A stretch of DNA of 64,000 nt from assembly GCA_963932145.1 (NCBI GenBank), contig OZ010599.1, positions 47,078,357 to 47,142,356 of the forward strand. The letters are read 5' to 3'. The position numbers were made by a program, and so were the translations under genes. Each line of letters begins with the position of its first letter. Positions within the stretch are counted from its first letter, which is position 1. Origin of the DNA: Acanthosepion lycidas. Its lineage: Eukaryota; Mollusca; Cephalopoda; Sepiida; Sepiidae. Positions 10,611-22,100 of this stretch are shown here, piece after piece. The notes beneath the pieces are model-generated. The model ran no database searches, had not been told where the DNA came from, and saw only the letters and a list, made by a program, of their open reading frames with translations.

Positions 10611-12984
10611 TGGATTGTTTAAAAAATGCTGTTTTAACATTACAACATTAAGAAGAACCAATAAATTTATTTAAATGCCACATAATCACCCCAAAGAACT
10701 ACCTGAGTCAATACACTGGTACGGAAATAACTCTTATACCATTGATATCATTATCATTAGAAGCAGCAGTAGCAAAAATAAACACAAAGGTCTTTTCCAA
10801 ATTCTGACCAACAAAGGTATTTTCCAAATTCTTCAATGACGATCAGGATTGTATTTAGTCTCTGCTATGTAAAACAAAACTTGTTATCTCCTTTCTCCAT
10901 CTGTTTTTTTTTTGTTTTTTTTTTTTGACTGCTTACTTTCTCCTTATTTCTCACTCTCACTCCCTTACAAGCACAACAAAACACAGAAGTTGAAGCATTT
11001 TTTTTATATCAACAATGGTGCGAAAACATGGTCAGTTTTTAGTTATGTTTTCTTTTCGTCGTCTTTTCTTCCTATTTTATGTTTTCTTCCTGTTCTTTCT
11101 AGAACATGCTTACGACGTATTTCTCAGCAGAAATACTTTGTTATATAGGGGGCAATGAAAACTGCTCAAACATGATATATTTTCTCTTTACTTCATGGAG
11201 GAGTGTAATGTTCTTTCTTTCGATTGTTTGAACTTTGTTTTTCTTTTCTTGCCTCCTCCAAGTGGGAAAGATATTTGTCACAGGAAATAGGTATTACTGA
11301 CAGATACCAGTAAAATAATTTACTTTTAATTTTGGTTTATTTATTTATTTTTTACTTTATCTTACAGCAGATAATATTTCTTTTTGTAAGACAACATAGA
11401 AATAGAACCAAAGCATATAATCGCGGTTTCTAACTAAAAACAACAAACAAATAGAAATAAATTTAGCCGTGATAAATCATAAATATTACTTCACAGAGTA
11501 AAAATTCTTTCGTGGTATCAGTTTTAGTTTTACTCGGAACGATTGCCACAGAGGCCAGGGGCTTGATACTGAAATCTCCTATACTTGCCGCTTGAAGGAA
11601 GACATAATTGTAAGGATTTTTCAGAACAAAAAAGCTTTCAGCAATTGCTAACCACGGAGACATTCGAAGATGGGTAACTATTCCAGTCGTTACGTCTTCA
11701 GCGCTGATTAGCAGGAAAATCAAGACGTTTTAAAGTAGGTACCTCCACAGAAACGCGATACCTAAGAAGGTGTAAGACGAATTTTTAAAAATGTAAATTC
11801 TTTCTTCTAGCTTTTTTTAGTTGTAATTTCAAGCTAATAGGTTACATTTAAAAAGTAAAATACTTTGTTGTATTTCAAAATTAATTTAATTTAAATGGAA
11901 AGAAGTTTTGTCTTGAAATCGCTGATTTTAGAGCCATCCGTCGATACAAATTAATAAAAAAAATTTAAATCATTTAAAACTTTATAAATTATTCTAATTA
12001 AAAATGAAAACAGTCCTTGTAAAAATTTATCATTCCCTGAAAAAGAATTCTTAAGACAATAGTGCCCATAATATATTATTCATAAAAGCTATTAAAAGCT
12101 TTTCTAATTAAATAATGTCATAGCATTTTTTATTTTACGAATCAGATCAGATTTTCTGTAACTTGAGGTCCTGGTTTACAAAAAAAAAAAAAAAAAAAAA
12201 AAAATTTATTTAAATTCTCTAAGGAGTTCTGCGTATAACATTAAGCGGTAAAAAATTAATTATTCGAAATTTCATAGAATTTTAAATAAGTTGAGTTGGT
12301 GGGTAACAGATGTAAAAAAAAACAAAACAGTTTTTACCAAGACTTTTTTTAAAAGAAACATTTCTAAAATAATTTTATTCATTTGCGAAAAAATCCTGAA
12401 AGTTTCATTAAAATCTGACAATTATTTGATTTTTGCAAGAATTTCAAAATGAATGTTTTTTCACCGCAAAAAAAATATACGACACATTGGTCTCTTACTT
12501 CAAATGTGACATTCACTGGGTAAAACGCAAACATAATATCATAGCAGATGCACTTTCCCTGCATCATAAATGCTTATAAATTCGACACTCTAAATACCGA
12601 AAAAAAAAAAAAAAAAAAAAACAACAAAAAAAAAACAACAAAAAAATTGGCTTTTGAATAACAGTGTGTCTTCCAACTTCAGAGTTTCCTCACATTTAAA
12701 GTTACAGAGCCTTACAATTTCTGATTCTGATTTGGTGTTCACATTTCCACAGGTAAACTACGGCCATTAGTCCCACAAAAAAAAAACAAAAAAAAAAAAA
12801 CCTACAACTCTGCATACAACTATAACTGCATATCATATTTTGGATTGATTAATTTGTTTTTACGGCTTATCAACACTTTAAAACTGAATATATTTTGTAT
12901 TGTAAAAATAATTCTTTATTTTTATGAGTTATATTACGATAACATTTTTTGAGAATAACAATGTTTTTCTTTCCAGATACAAGT
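10609..12984. other. AT-rich intergenic DNA, no gene seen
   Basis: Pyrimidine-rich patches (10880-10960, 11040-11110) and A-runs (12180-12204; 12600-12645, with CAA interruptions). I recognise no coding, RNA or transposon signal. Confidence 0.4.
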
Positions 12985-13140
12985 CTTACTATTTAACACA
13001 TAACTGGAGGAAGATAGTTTCATGCCTTTCCCAAGAGTATTTGCGCACAAGTGACTGTAACGAACCCGACTAGAATTCGGACTCTGCATTCCGATTACTC
13101 ATTCCGAGTCGCTATCCATTAGTCCACTGTGCCTCCAAGA
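12985..13140 (-). repeat. tRNA-derived SINE, family A
   Basis: The minus-strand head (13137 to about 13050) reads GGCACAGTGGACTAATGGAT, then GGGTTCGTTAC in the position of a polymerase III B box. It matches the copies at 47570-47800 and 59080-59295 in head and body, so the three are one dispersed family. The tRNA fold is incomplete, so it is not a tRNA gene. Confidence 0.75.
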
Positions 13141-14563
13141 AATTTATCTCCATTATATTATCCACACCTCCTCTCATTCTGGAATGAGGGTCTCCACCGA
13201 ACATAAAATTTGGCCTAAACATGTACCGTATCTCAGAAATCCCAAATCTATAGGCAGACATCGAACACTAGCTGGCAACTTTTCTATTTCAGACTAGCAA
13301 TTTTTCACGCCGCCATAGCTATTCATATTGATATGTGTTGATAGATTCAATCGCTGGCCATAGGCATGGCAGATCGTCGTAGATATTACTGCTAAGACTC
13401 CTGTCAAAACATTCCTGTCCGACAGGATGACAAGATATATTGTACTTTTGACAGAGAACGCAATAAAAAAGCACACATGCAAACTGAAACATTTTGATAT
13501 CAGTGGTATTAAAATATGGTCAGTTTAGTTACATTTTGTTTTCTTATATTTCCTTCATATTTCATAAATTTCATGTTTCCTTCTTGTATTTCCTTAAACA
13601 TGATTACAACGAATTTCCATCAGAAATACGTCGTAGTATCTAAGTATTTTAGGGGTAATTAAAAATGCTCATTAAATATTTGTAGATGATTAGTAAGGTT
13701 GTCTTAAGCTAATTTATCAAGTCAGAGCAGGCGAGTTCCCTTATTTAGAAAATCAATATTTGAAGTCCTGGTTACTTAATCAGTTAAGTGAGGTTCACTT
13801 CTACTAAGATTAACATCTTCAGTTCAAATGGTGCCATCGTTTATGTTATGCTCGCTATTGTATCTAACTTTCAACATAATCTATTATATGATTCATAAAT
13901 TAGCTTATTATTAATTGAAATGAAAAAAAAAATCATTTTTGACCAAATATTTATTTCGCAGCATAGATTCAGTGTAAATAACAAATATATTGAATTGAAT
14001 ATTATGAAAATATAACAATACAATTAGATAACACTTTCTGTATCATCTAAAATGTACATTTTAGTCCATAACCTTTAATTAAAAGATGTGTGACAGATAA
14101 ATAGATACGATAAGGAGTAATTCACTTATGTATTGGGTTAGCCAATCTGTATCAGAGACAAATACAAATTAAACTGACCCTCTACTATTTTTACTAAATC
14201 AAATGCAACAAAGACAACAACAACAAGAGAAATAATCAAATAGGCAGATATTTGTTTTAACAGAATATATATATATATGTAACAAGTACACACGATATAA
14301 TAAAGTTGTTTAAAACACTTTAGAGTTATTTGTTGTGTAATCAAGGGTAATATAAAAGGCGTTATGTTATAAGAAATTAAACAGTTTATGTTGATAGTGA
14401 AATTGAATGAAATAAATTGCTTGACTTACTGTAGATGAATTGATGTTGAAAAGAAATTTAATTCCACAAACCGGGTTGATGTTCATAAAAATTAACTTTT
14501 AGTGTTGGAATTTAACTTGAGAACAATATTTTACAAGTTCACATTCTAGCTACATTTTTTATC
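13141..14563. other. AT-rich intergenic DNA, no gene seen
   Basis: No feature recognised; a very short TA run at 14266-14279 only. Confidence 0.4.
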
Positions 14564-14835
14564 CTCACTCCAACCTCTCTTTTTACTTTCAAAACTGGCT
14601 CCCAAATCCTTGATTTTTATCAGTGATAAGGATATATTTTCTGACTAACGTGAGAGCCGGAAGATATAAGAAGGAATTCCACCACCATTATTCTTTCCAT
14701 GGTGCCATAAAGTCTGGGGGGAAACCTCACAGCTTGTTCACTCCAACCTGTTTTCACTACTTGCAAAACCGGCTCCCAAAGCCTTGATTCTTATCAGAGA
14801 TAAGAATTTGTTTTCTGACCAATGGAGGGGCCAGG
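14564..14835. repeat. Diverged tandem duplication, unit about 172 bases apart
   Basis: The block at about 14564-14660 (CACTCCAACCT, then CTGGCTCCCAAATCCTTGAT, then ATCAGTGATAAG) reappears at about 14736-14832 (CACTCCAACCT, then CCGGCTCCCAAAGCCTTGAT, then ATCAGAGATAAG). The two copies differ at many positions. Confidence 0.75.
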
Positions 14836-15550
14836 AAATTTGTATAACGATTTTGGAGGGAAAAGTCCCCCGATTCTTCTGAGCCTCCCAAATCTCCATA
14901 AATTTGGAAAATCTATGCCTGATTGGCAGTGAGAATTCAGCCCATCGTTTGTAAGGTCGATGATAGGGAGTTCCCGTCAACTTCAGGACTACTTTCAACC
15001 AAAGAAGAAATTCCTGCTGGGCTGGAAAGACAGACCGTCAGCCCACTACTAAAAACCAATTGAAAGCTGCATCCCTTCACTACTCCTTCTGTCGTGGCCA
15101 CTGGACTTCTGTCGTCGACCTACGAATTCACTTAACTGCAAGATTCCTATATCTACCAACAATTTTCTTACTCTACAAGAACTGTGAGTGTTTCTAAACC
15201 TTAACAAAATTCTACACGCTTAAAGAACTTTTTAGGCGCTTAGAGAAATATTTTGAGCAAACCTTTTTTTCTGTTATGAACATTTTCTCTTCCTTTAAAG
15301 GACATTTTCTTTTCCCTTTCTTTCTCTCCTAATTGTCTTTATCCCTTTACCCTTTCTTTTTCTTTATATGTAAATAAACCCTTTCTTCTTTTATTGTTAC
15401 TCACCGAGCAGAAGTTTTTCTTTATTCGTCCGCTCCGAAAAGAGTGAGTTTGTCTGCTCTAATCTTGCTGTTTTTTTACTCGCGTTTTGTCGCAAATTTT
15501 TTAACCTCAACTCTTTGATGTGGGAAAGCCGGGACAAATTTCCCAACATT
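14736..15550 (+). mobile_element. Possible LTR end of an LTR retroelement (fossil)
   Basis: Weak evidence. The stretch contains a polyadenylation signal AATAAA at 15373-15378 followed by a T-rich region, ends in TTTCCCAACA at 15550, and is followed at once by TTAGCGAGGAAG, which resembles primer-binding sequences of some Gypsy elements. No partner LTR or coding remnant is visible, so the family, left edge and even the class are uncertain. Confidence 0.25.
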
Positions 15551-18427
15551 AGCGAGGAAGTTGGGTTTCATGGATTCGTGTGACAAGTTGATTATTTTAA
15601 GGACCCACTAAGTCGCGTCGAAGTTTCATATTTACGAAATTTCTTGATCTCGAGAGAATATTTACCAATTTTTGGCGCATTGAACAGGTCAACTCGAGGT
15701 CAACCGTGCGGACGTAGGCAGAAACATGACATTATTATTTATGGACCAATCAGAAAGCATTGTTTCGTACTGAACTCTGGGGCCGAGTCAGCACAAACTG
15801 AGAATACTTAGCTGGGATCCTCTTTTAAAAGGTTTAAAACACAAAATGTAGAAATCTAATTCTACACTTACAAATGGTAAGGAATGAGTGTACTTTGAAA
15901 AAGTAAAACGCTTAAATCAACTTTATTTATAATCAAATTTATTTACAAAACAGTTAAGCCAAATAACATTTTTTGAAAATAGCGTAAAGTTAAAAAATAA
16001 AAGTTTATGTTCAAACACCATTCTAAAAAAAGAAAAAGAACATAAATAATGAAATCAAAACTTTATTATTACATTGCAGCTCAGCGGAAATAAAACTTGC
16101 ATTTATAAAAAAAAATGTTTATAACGAGTACTTTATATAAAGACCTGAAAATACTTTTATCGTTTTGGCATTGTGCAACAAAGAATTTTCTGTGAAAAGG
16201 ATCAACTGTTCAAGGCAATATTGGTTAAACATTGATGATGATGTAGAAGCCAACATCAGATGTGTGTGTTTGCGCGTGCAACAATCGGCTACAACATTAC
16301 TTTGAATAGTGGGAGTTTTATTTGTTGTTTTTAATGCAGTACGACGGCTGATTGTACCTTTGCAGAAATACAATAATGAATATAAGAACAGTGTTGGTAG
16401 TTAATAATTTGATTCTACCACTGTGTGGCAATGCTTTAAATTTCATTCAAATGATCCGGACGACAAAACTCTTTCATTTCAACTTTCTTTCGAAAAATAG
16501 AAGATGCTTCCGATTTCTTCATGAACGCTGATCCTAACGTTTGAACAGAACAGCAAATTACGACAGAGAAATGTCTAAAGACAAATAGAAGCACGGTGCA
16601 AAATGATTTCTCCGCGAAATAATTTTTGGTAAAAATATGGACACGAAAGCCCGTAGAAAAACCAAGTGTTAAAAAAGAATATTTTTTTTCCTCATAACAC
16701 TGCCTTTATTTTAACTAATCTCACTTTTGCCAATGTTTATAAAATCTAAATATATGATGAAAGTGAATTTATAAAATTTTTTTTCTTAAGAATTTACAAC
16801 AAAAATATTAAACACTATTTATTTATTAGATTATTTCCGAGAATGATTTTATATTTGCATCAAAATTAATACAATTAAAACTAATAAATTCAATGCAATA
16901 TTTATCATTGACCAATTTATAAAGACATAAAAACGAAAACAATTTTTTATTCATAAATTTATAAACATTTAAGCATTTACTAAATTATTAAAATATGTGA
17001 ACCAACTATAAGGATTTTATAAAGTTCAAATCAATTTGCAATTAGGCAACGTTTTGCCAAACATGCAAATAAAAATGTAATAATAAATAATGTAAATAAA
17101 CAATATAATAAATAAATAACGTTTATATCTTTACTGTCATTCTCAAGAACAAAGAAATGTATAAAATTTTCATATGTTGAGGTTTTATTACAATTCTAAT
17201 AATCGCTTTTTAAAACAAATATTGCAGAAAAAGAGTGAATGTAGTTAAAATAAAAACGGTGTCATTGTAAAAAACATCCTTTTGTCACTCCGTTTTTTTT
17301 TTCTTTATCTTTTTTTTTTTTTTTTTGCGGCCATGTTTACCTAATTTTTTTCATGGTCCATGTTTACCTAATTTTTTGTTCAAATTGCAAGCAATTTTTT
17401 TGTCTTTTCTAAACATTTTTTTTTTTTTTTTTTTTGCTTGTTACGGGTTACAAATGATTTTTATTTAGATGTCTCAATCAGGAAGAAGGAGGTTTCATTA
17501 TTTTTGTTTTTTATTATCTTTCTTTTCTGTTTCGGTTCAAACGAATTACATTGTAAACAATTATAATAAGACATGGAACCATCCGGATATATTTCGGAAT
17601 AAATTAACCGCACAATTTAAGGTATTTTCTGTATTTGCAATGATATGAACATTTCTGATGAATTTATATTTTGTATATAATATTATGTAATACTGATGAA
17701 CATTTTGACAAGAGGGCGATTATAGAATTACTTAATGATCTTTGTTAGAAAGTTGTTATGAAACCAACATCTTAGCAATTGTTTTAATTTCTGCTAAATC
17801 GTGGAAACATCTTCACCATCATAAATTTAAAAAAAATAAAATACAGTCTATGATATTTTACTAAATACGTGACGTCAAGAGAAATGTAGTGACATGTGCT
17901 TAAATCATTTTAAAAATGGAAAATGATATTATTTGAAAGAATTAAAAAATATATTATATAAAAAATATAGAAATATTTATTAAAAAAATTTATAATAAAA
18001 TTATTTTTTAACAATAACAAAGAATTGTTTTTACATTTAATGCACGGAGGAAAAATTTTTCTGCTCTTCGTTAATTGAAATTATTTTTATCTTAAAAAAA
18101 TTGTTTTAACTTAAAACTGAAAATAAGTTAAATTTTATTCCGGTGAAGTGTTCGTATAAAAAGCTCATTATGAATCGTTGTCTTATACAGCTATCGTTTG
18201 TTAATCGACTCGTCAACAGTTAAAAGTATTTTTATGAAATATTTAATACCCGAAAGGACAGTTTTCGTTATAATATCATTCTTTACAGAGATGTTCTTCG
18301 CTATAATGAACAGTTAATGTCGATGACGTCAAGTCTGGACGTGACGAAGAGCAGAGCAGAGCAGATGTAGCAATAGTTTAATTGTCAGAGCTTAATTGTA
18401 AAAGCGTCATTATTTTTTAGTTAAATA
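15551..18427. other. AT-rich intergenic DNA, no gene seen
   Basis: T-runs near 17290-17440 include a small tandem copy of CATGTTTACCTAATTTTTT (about 17332-17376). The remainder is very AT-rich with no recognisable coding or RNA signal. Confidence 0.4.
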
Positions 18428-18529
18428 TTAGGTTGGTGCAAAAATAATGACGTAATAGTGTCGTTTTTTGACGTATTTTTTAACGTCAAAAAACGACATT
18501 ATTACGTCATTATTTTTGCACCAACCTAA
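18428..18529. mobile_element. Palindromic mariner MITE, 102 bases
   Basis: The element is almost one perfect palindrome: TTAGGTTGGTGCAAAAATAA at the left, its reverse complement at the right, and a TTTTTTGACG core. TA flanks both sides (18426-18427, 18530-18531), the target of mariner transposases. The terminus matches the Hsmar1-type mariner end, from which the human 80-base MADE1 palindrome derives. Two more copies lie at 25591 and 39973. Confidence 0.92.
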
Positions 18530-18564
18530 TAAATTATGTTATTATTAATTTATTATATATTATT

Positions 18565-18805
18565 TCCACTTACACTATTTACATAATTCGCACTGTTGTC
18601 CTCATCTTTATTGTCACATCCACAACGTTTCAGCCGTTGTACGCTCCAGCCTTATTCAGGTAATATTTGTTTGAATTTCGAATTGAACCCAAAGTAGTTA
18701 ATCTGAAGAAAGCCGGAGCGTACAACGGCCGAAACGTTGTGAACGTGACAATAAAATTGAGGACAACAGTCCGAATAATGTAAATAGTGTAAATAGTTAC
18801 AAGAC
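18565..18805. mobile_element. Inverted pair of Penelope-like terminal fragments
   Basis: The arm at about 18565-18660 is repeated in inverted orientation at about 18700-18805. Each carries the CTGAAGA-type box, a stem and GAAACGTTGTG (minus strand 18659-18628; plus strand 18703-18734). In the plus copy the stem is GCCG/CGGC; in the minus copy it pairs with two wobbles. Outside the motif both arms share ACAATAAA and a GAGGACAACAGT block. Inverted end pairs are usual for Penelope-like elements. Confidence 0.65.
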
Positions 18806-19012
18806 CTTATCTCTGAAATATCGATAAATTTTTTCCAGTTATTTTGTTTTAATTAATATAAATTCATTTTTTGGATTCCAACAACTGCCATTTTAAAAAT
18901 GACAACAGCATATATGTCGCTATATTTCTCTTAATACTGAACGTTTATAAAAGTATCCAGTCTCTTTGATTTATAGTCTGTCTGTTAACGAAGGTTAAAA
19001 AAAATTCCTTGA

Positions 19013-19153
19013 TTATGATGCTTTGTTTTGCATTCCGTTTTTCATATGAGCGCATATGTAGAGGAAGATCAGTTGCCAGGCTTCCTCGGCATCTTCAGTG
19101 TAATGCTCCTTCAATGTGCGTCGAAAACATCGATTAATACTTGGCCACAATTT
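19013..19153 (-). CDS. Globin exon 3 (residues 145-190, G and H helices)
   Basis: The acceptor TTTTGCACAG ends at 19154 and the exon starts in phase 0. It encodes KLWPSINRCF (G helix), then HYTEDAEEAW leading to the conserved H-helix Trp, and QLIFLYICAHMKNG, ending at TAA (19015-19013). It aligns to the last exon of neuroglobin without a gap up to that point. The in-frame open sequence upstream to 19270 is intron. I found no convincing polyadenylation signal close by; an AATAAA on the minus strand lies about 400 bases downstream at 18612-18607, inside Penelope-like repeat DNA. Confidence 0.93.
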   Translation of the reverse strand, partial: KLWPSINRCFRRTLKEHYTEDAEEAWQLIFLYICAHMKNGMQNKAS

Positions 19154-22100
19154 CTGTGCAAAATAAAGACATATTTCTTTAAATCTGTCGCCAAAATTGT
19201 TAACGTAAAAAAATAAATCTTGAATTACATTTAAAGAAATACAATCACTTTCACGACTGAAACTACTCATAACCCATTCACTGGCAGGTCAACCGTCAAA
19301 AGGGATGAATGTCTTGTACCCCTCTCTATCTTTTACACCTCTCACTGAAGATAATATGGCTTAATTTTATTGTGAAAATTCTTACACTTAACCCTTCCGA
19401 CTTAAAGGTGAGCTCCTCCATTCCAAACACTAGCGACGGGATAAATATGACATTTTAATATAGTACATTTGCTTTTTATTTTCCCATTTTAATAATTATG
19501 TATCTTTATTTTTATTTATATCATTTATTTATCGTTACCTAAATTCAGAATAACTTTATGTAAACTATGTTCTTGTTCTACTTATTTTTAATATTTACTT
19601 TTAAAACAAACTAGCAAAAATCTAGAAAAATAGCATTTAAATGCGGTCAATCGTATATATAAAATCTGAAAATAATCAATTGTGGGGCCAATGTAAAATT
19701 GATAGAACTTCTAAAAAGTAGCGATTATTGAAAACTCTTAGAGACTCTTAAAAATATAGAATATAGCAGTTTACAAAAAATTCGGCTAAGATTGTACATG
19801 AATGTCTTCTAGATGCAGTCATTATACAACAGTGAAATGTTTGAAAATCAAAATGTTTAAAATATTTAATGGAACTAAATTGATGGTTCCGGTCACATGA
19901 AAGGAGAATATAATAATCATTGCAATGAAAACGGATCAACAAACAATAGACTCCCGAGAGAAACGTTGAAGAGGATTATGATTTTGAAACAATACAAGTT
20001 TTGTCTATTTGTAGAGCAATGACGTTCGTTTATCTGTAGTAAGTGTCGTGTCTCATTTTCAAGTGGGATCATTTAAGATTGCAATGAAAGATTATCACTT
20101 TTACACTTCCCTACCTTTCTCTCAAAAATCGCTAAGTAAGCACTTTAAGAACCGCAACAACCAAACTGTGCGGTTTCTGTCTTCTTCTACAGTATTTGTA
20201 GGGAAGTAAGAGAGAAATGATTCATTTGACAAAGCTTATATTTGTTATAGCAATTTTAATTTAATTAATATAATTAAGATGTTATTTGCATCAATATGTT
20301 ACTTGATAATTCCTAATTTTGAAGCTGCATTAACACTGAGGTAATATTTAGTCATTTCTGGTGCCCTGCATTGCCTTAAATACTTTTAAATACTTTTGAC
20401 TCTATAAAAACGCCAGGTTTCATTTGCTTTTATTTTACCAATGAGCACATCATGGTGACCATAAAACATAAAGAGGAAGCAGCTTGAGGTAATGGACATT
20501 GTACGCGTGTCTTCTTTTAGGATTTATTATTCATATCTTTTGGATAATCGAATGACAATGAAAAAAAAAAAAAACTCCAAATTGACGCGTTTGGTCCCGA
20601 GGGTGAAATTCTTCATACTACAGTCCGTTTGAAGTTATTATGCAAATCACATAAATCTCAATAACTTGAATTTTCTTTGAAAAACCTTTGTCAAATTTTA
20701 AACGAAGAATTTAGAAAGCTTCAAATCAAATTTTAAGGTAAATTTTTAGGTAGTTTAAACATGATTTATTAAAATTATTGGATTATAAAAAACTGCAGTC
20801 TGGAGTTATTATACAAAATCAGAAAATTACTTTTTACTTCACAAAGTAATAAAATCATCAACAATTAATCAACCCATAAAATAGAACAAATAACAAACAT
20901 ATATGATAAGTCATTGAAGCATTTACTTAATATAGTGACCCCTTTTCTCAATAACAATTGCGAAGTATTCTATTGTACTATTATCGATTGATTTTGTTAA
21001 TTTTTTACTTCAATAGATTCATTTTCTGACATGGTGACTTTAACTGTTTCCCATAGTGCTGCTTTGCTGTCTTATTGACTGCCACTTTTATATTATTTAA
21101 TCTTCACAATTGATCATAAATTTTCGATCGGATTCAGATCGGGACTTGATGGTGGCCATTTCATTATCTTTTCTCCTGTAAATCTTTTTACGCTCAAAAA
21201 ATTCACGAATAATCTTAGATACACGAGAAGGAGTATTGTTGTCCATAAATACACACTTCACATTGAAACAGCAAGGCAGGGACTTGTACCATTCAGTTTT
21301 ATCCATGAAATCCCAATAGTTAGTAAAGTTCAGTTTAACTTCTTCATCGACTTTGAATGATCCAATAATGGTTTGTTTGACAGTTGCAGCCATTATCATC
21401 GAACTTCTGCCACTTTACTGCCTCCTTTTAGCTACATGCACATCTGCATGGGATAAAATCTATCTATTGGCGCATCCATCAGGTTGATTGAGTGTCACCA
21501 GAGGTTCGTCCGTGAAAGTTATTTTAAAACAGTCAATTTCATACATTTCTCGACCCAATTTTGACGCGTTAATGAGAGGCTCTTGCCTATGAGATTTCTT
21601 GACTGGTCCCAGTTTGCGAAGTATTCTATTGTACTTCTTGATTTCCAGAATTCCTGTTCAAAGATCTGAGCACTGGTCAAAAGTGGTTGTTTTTAAAATA
21701 ACTCGATTTAGTTTACATTCTCCCATAGAAGACAAGTTCTTAAATCCTTTGCATCTAATTCTCATTTTAGTTATATGTTCAACAGGACATCGTACGATGA
21801 TCTCTGCTCGAAGCTCCTTCGATATCTTCAATGTGGACATTCCCTAACTCAATAACTTTGCCATTTTCTGTTTTTCAGTATTTGTTAGACCCTCTCCATT
21901 ACCCATGTTTGGATATATATTATGGGAAAAAAAAGAAAAAAAAATTTTATTAGATTTCAGAGGCCTTAAACTAACATTAGTCTAATCTGTATAACTTCAG
22001 ATTGCAGATTTTATAATAAATAAATCCAATAACGTGAATAAAACACGTTGAAACTACTTACAAATTTAACGCAAATTTTGTTTTGATGTCTAAATTAATC

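Noticed and set aside
10414-10674. Open frames across TA/TG arrays (also at 35274-35562, 38470-38756, 45472-45883 and 59368-59762)
   Set aside because: Dinucleotide repeats are open in several frames on both strands and give only Tyr-Ile, Val-Cys or Thr-His repeats.
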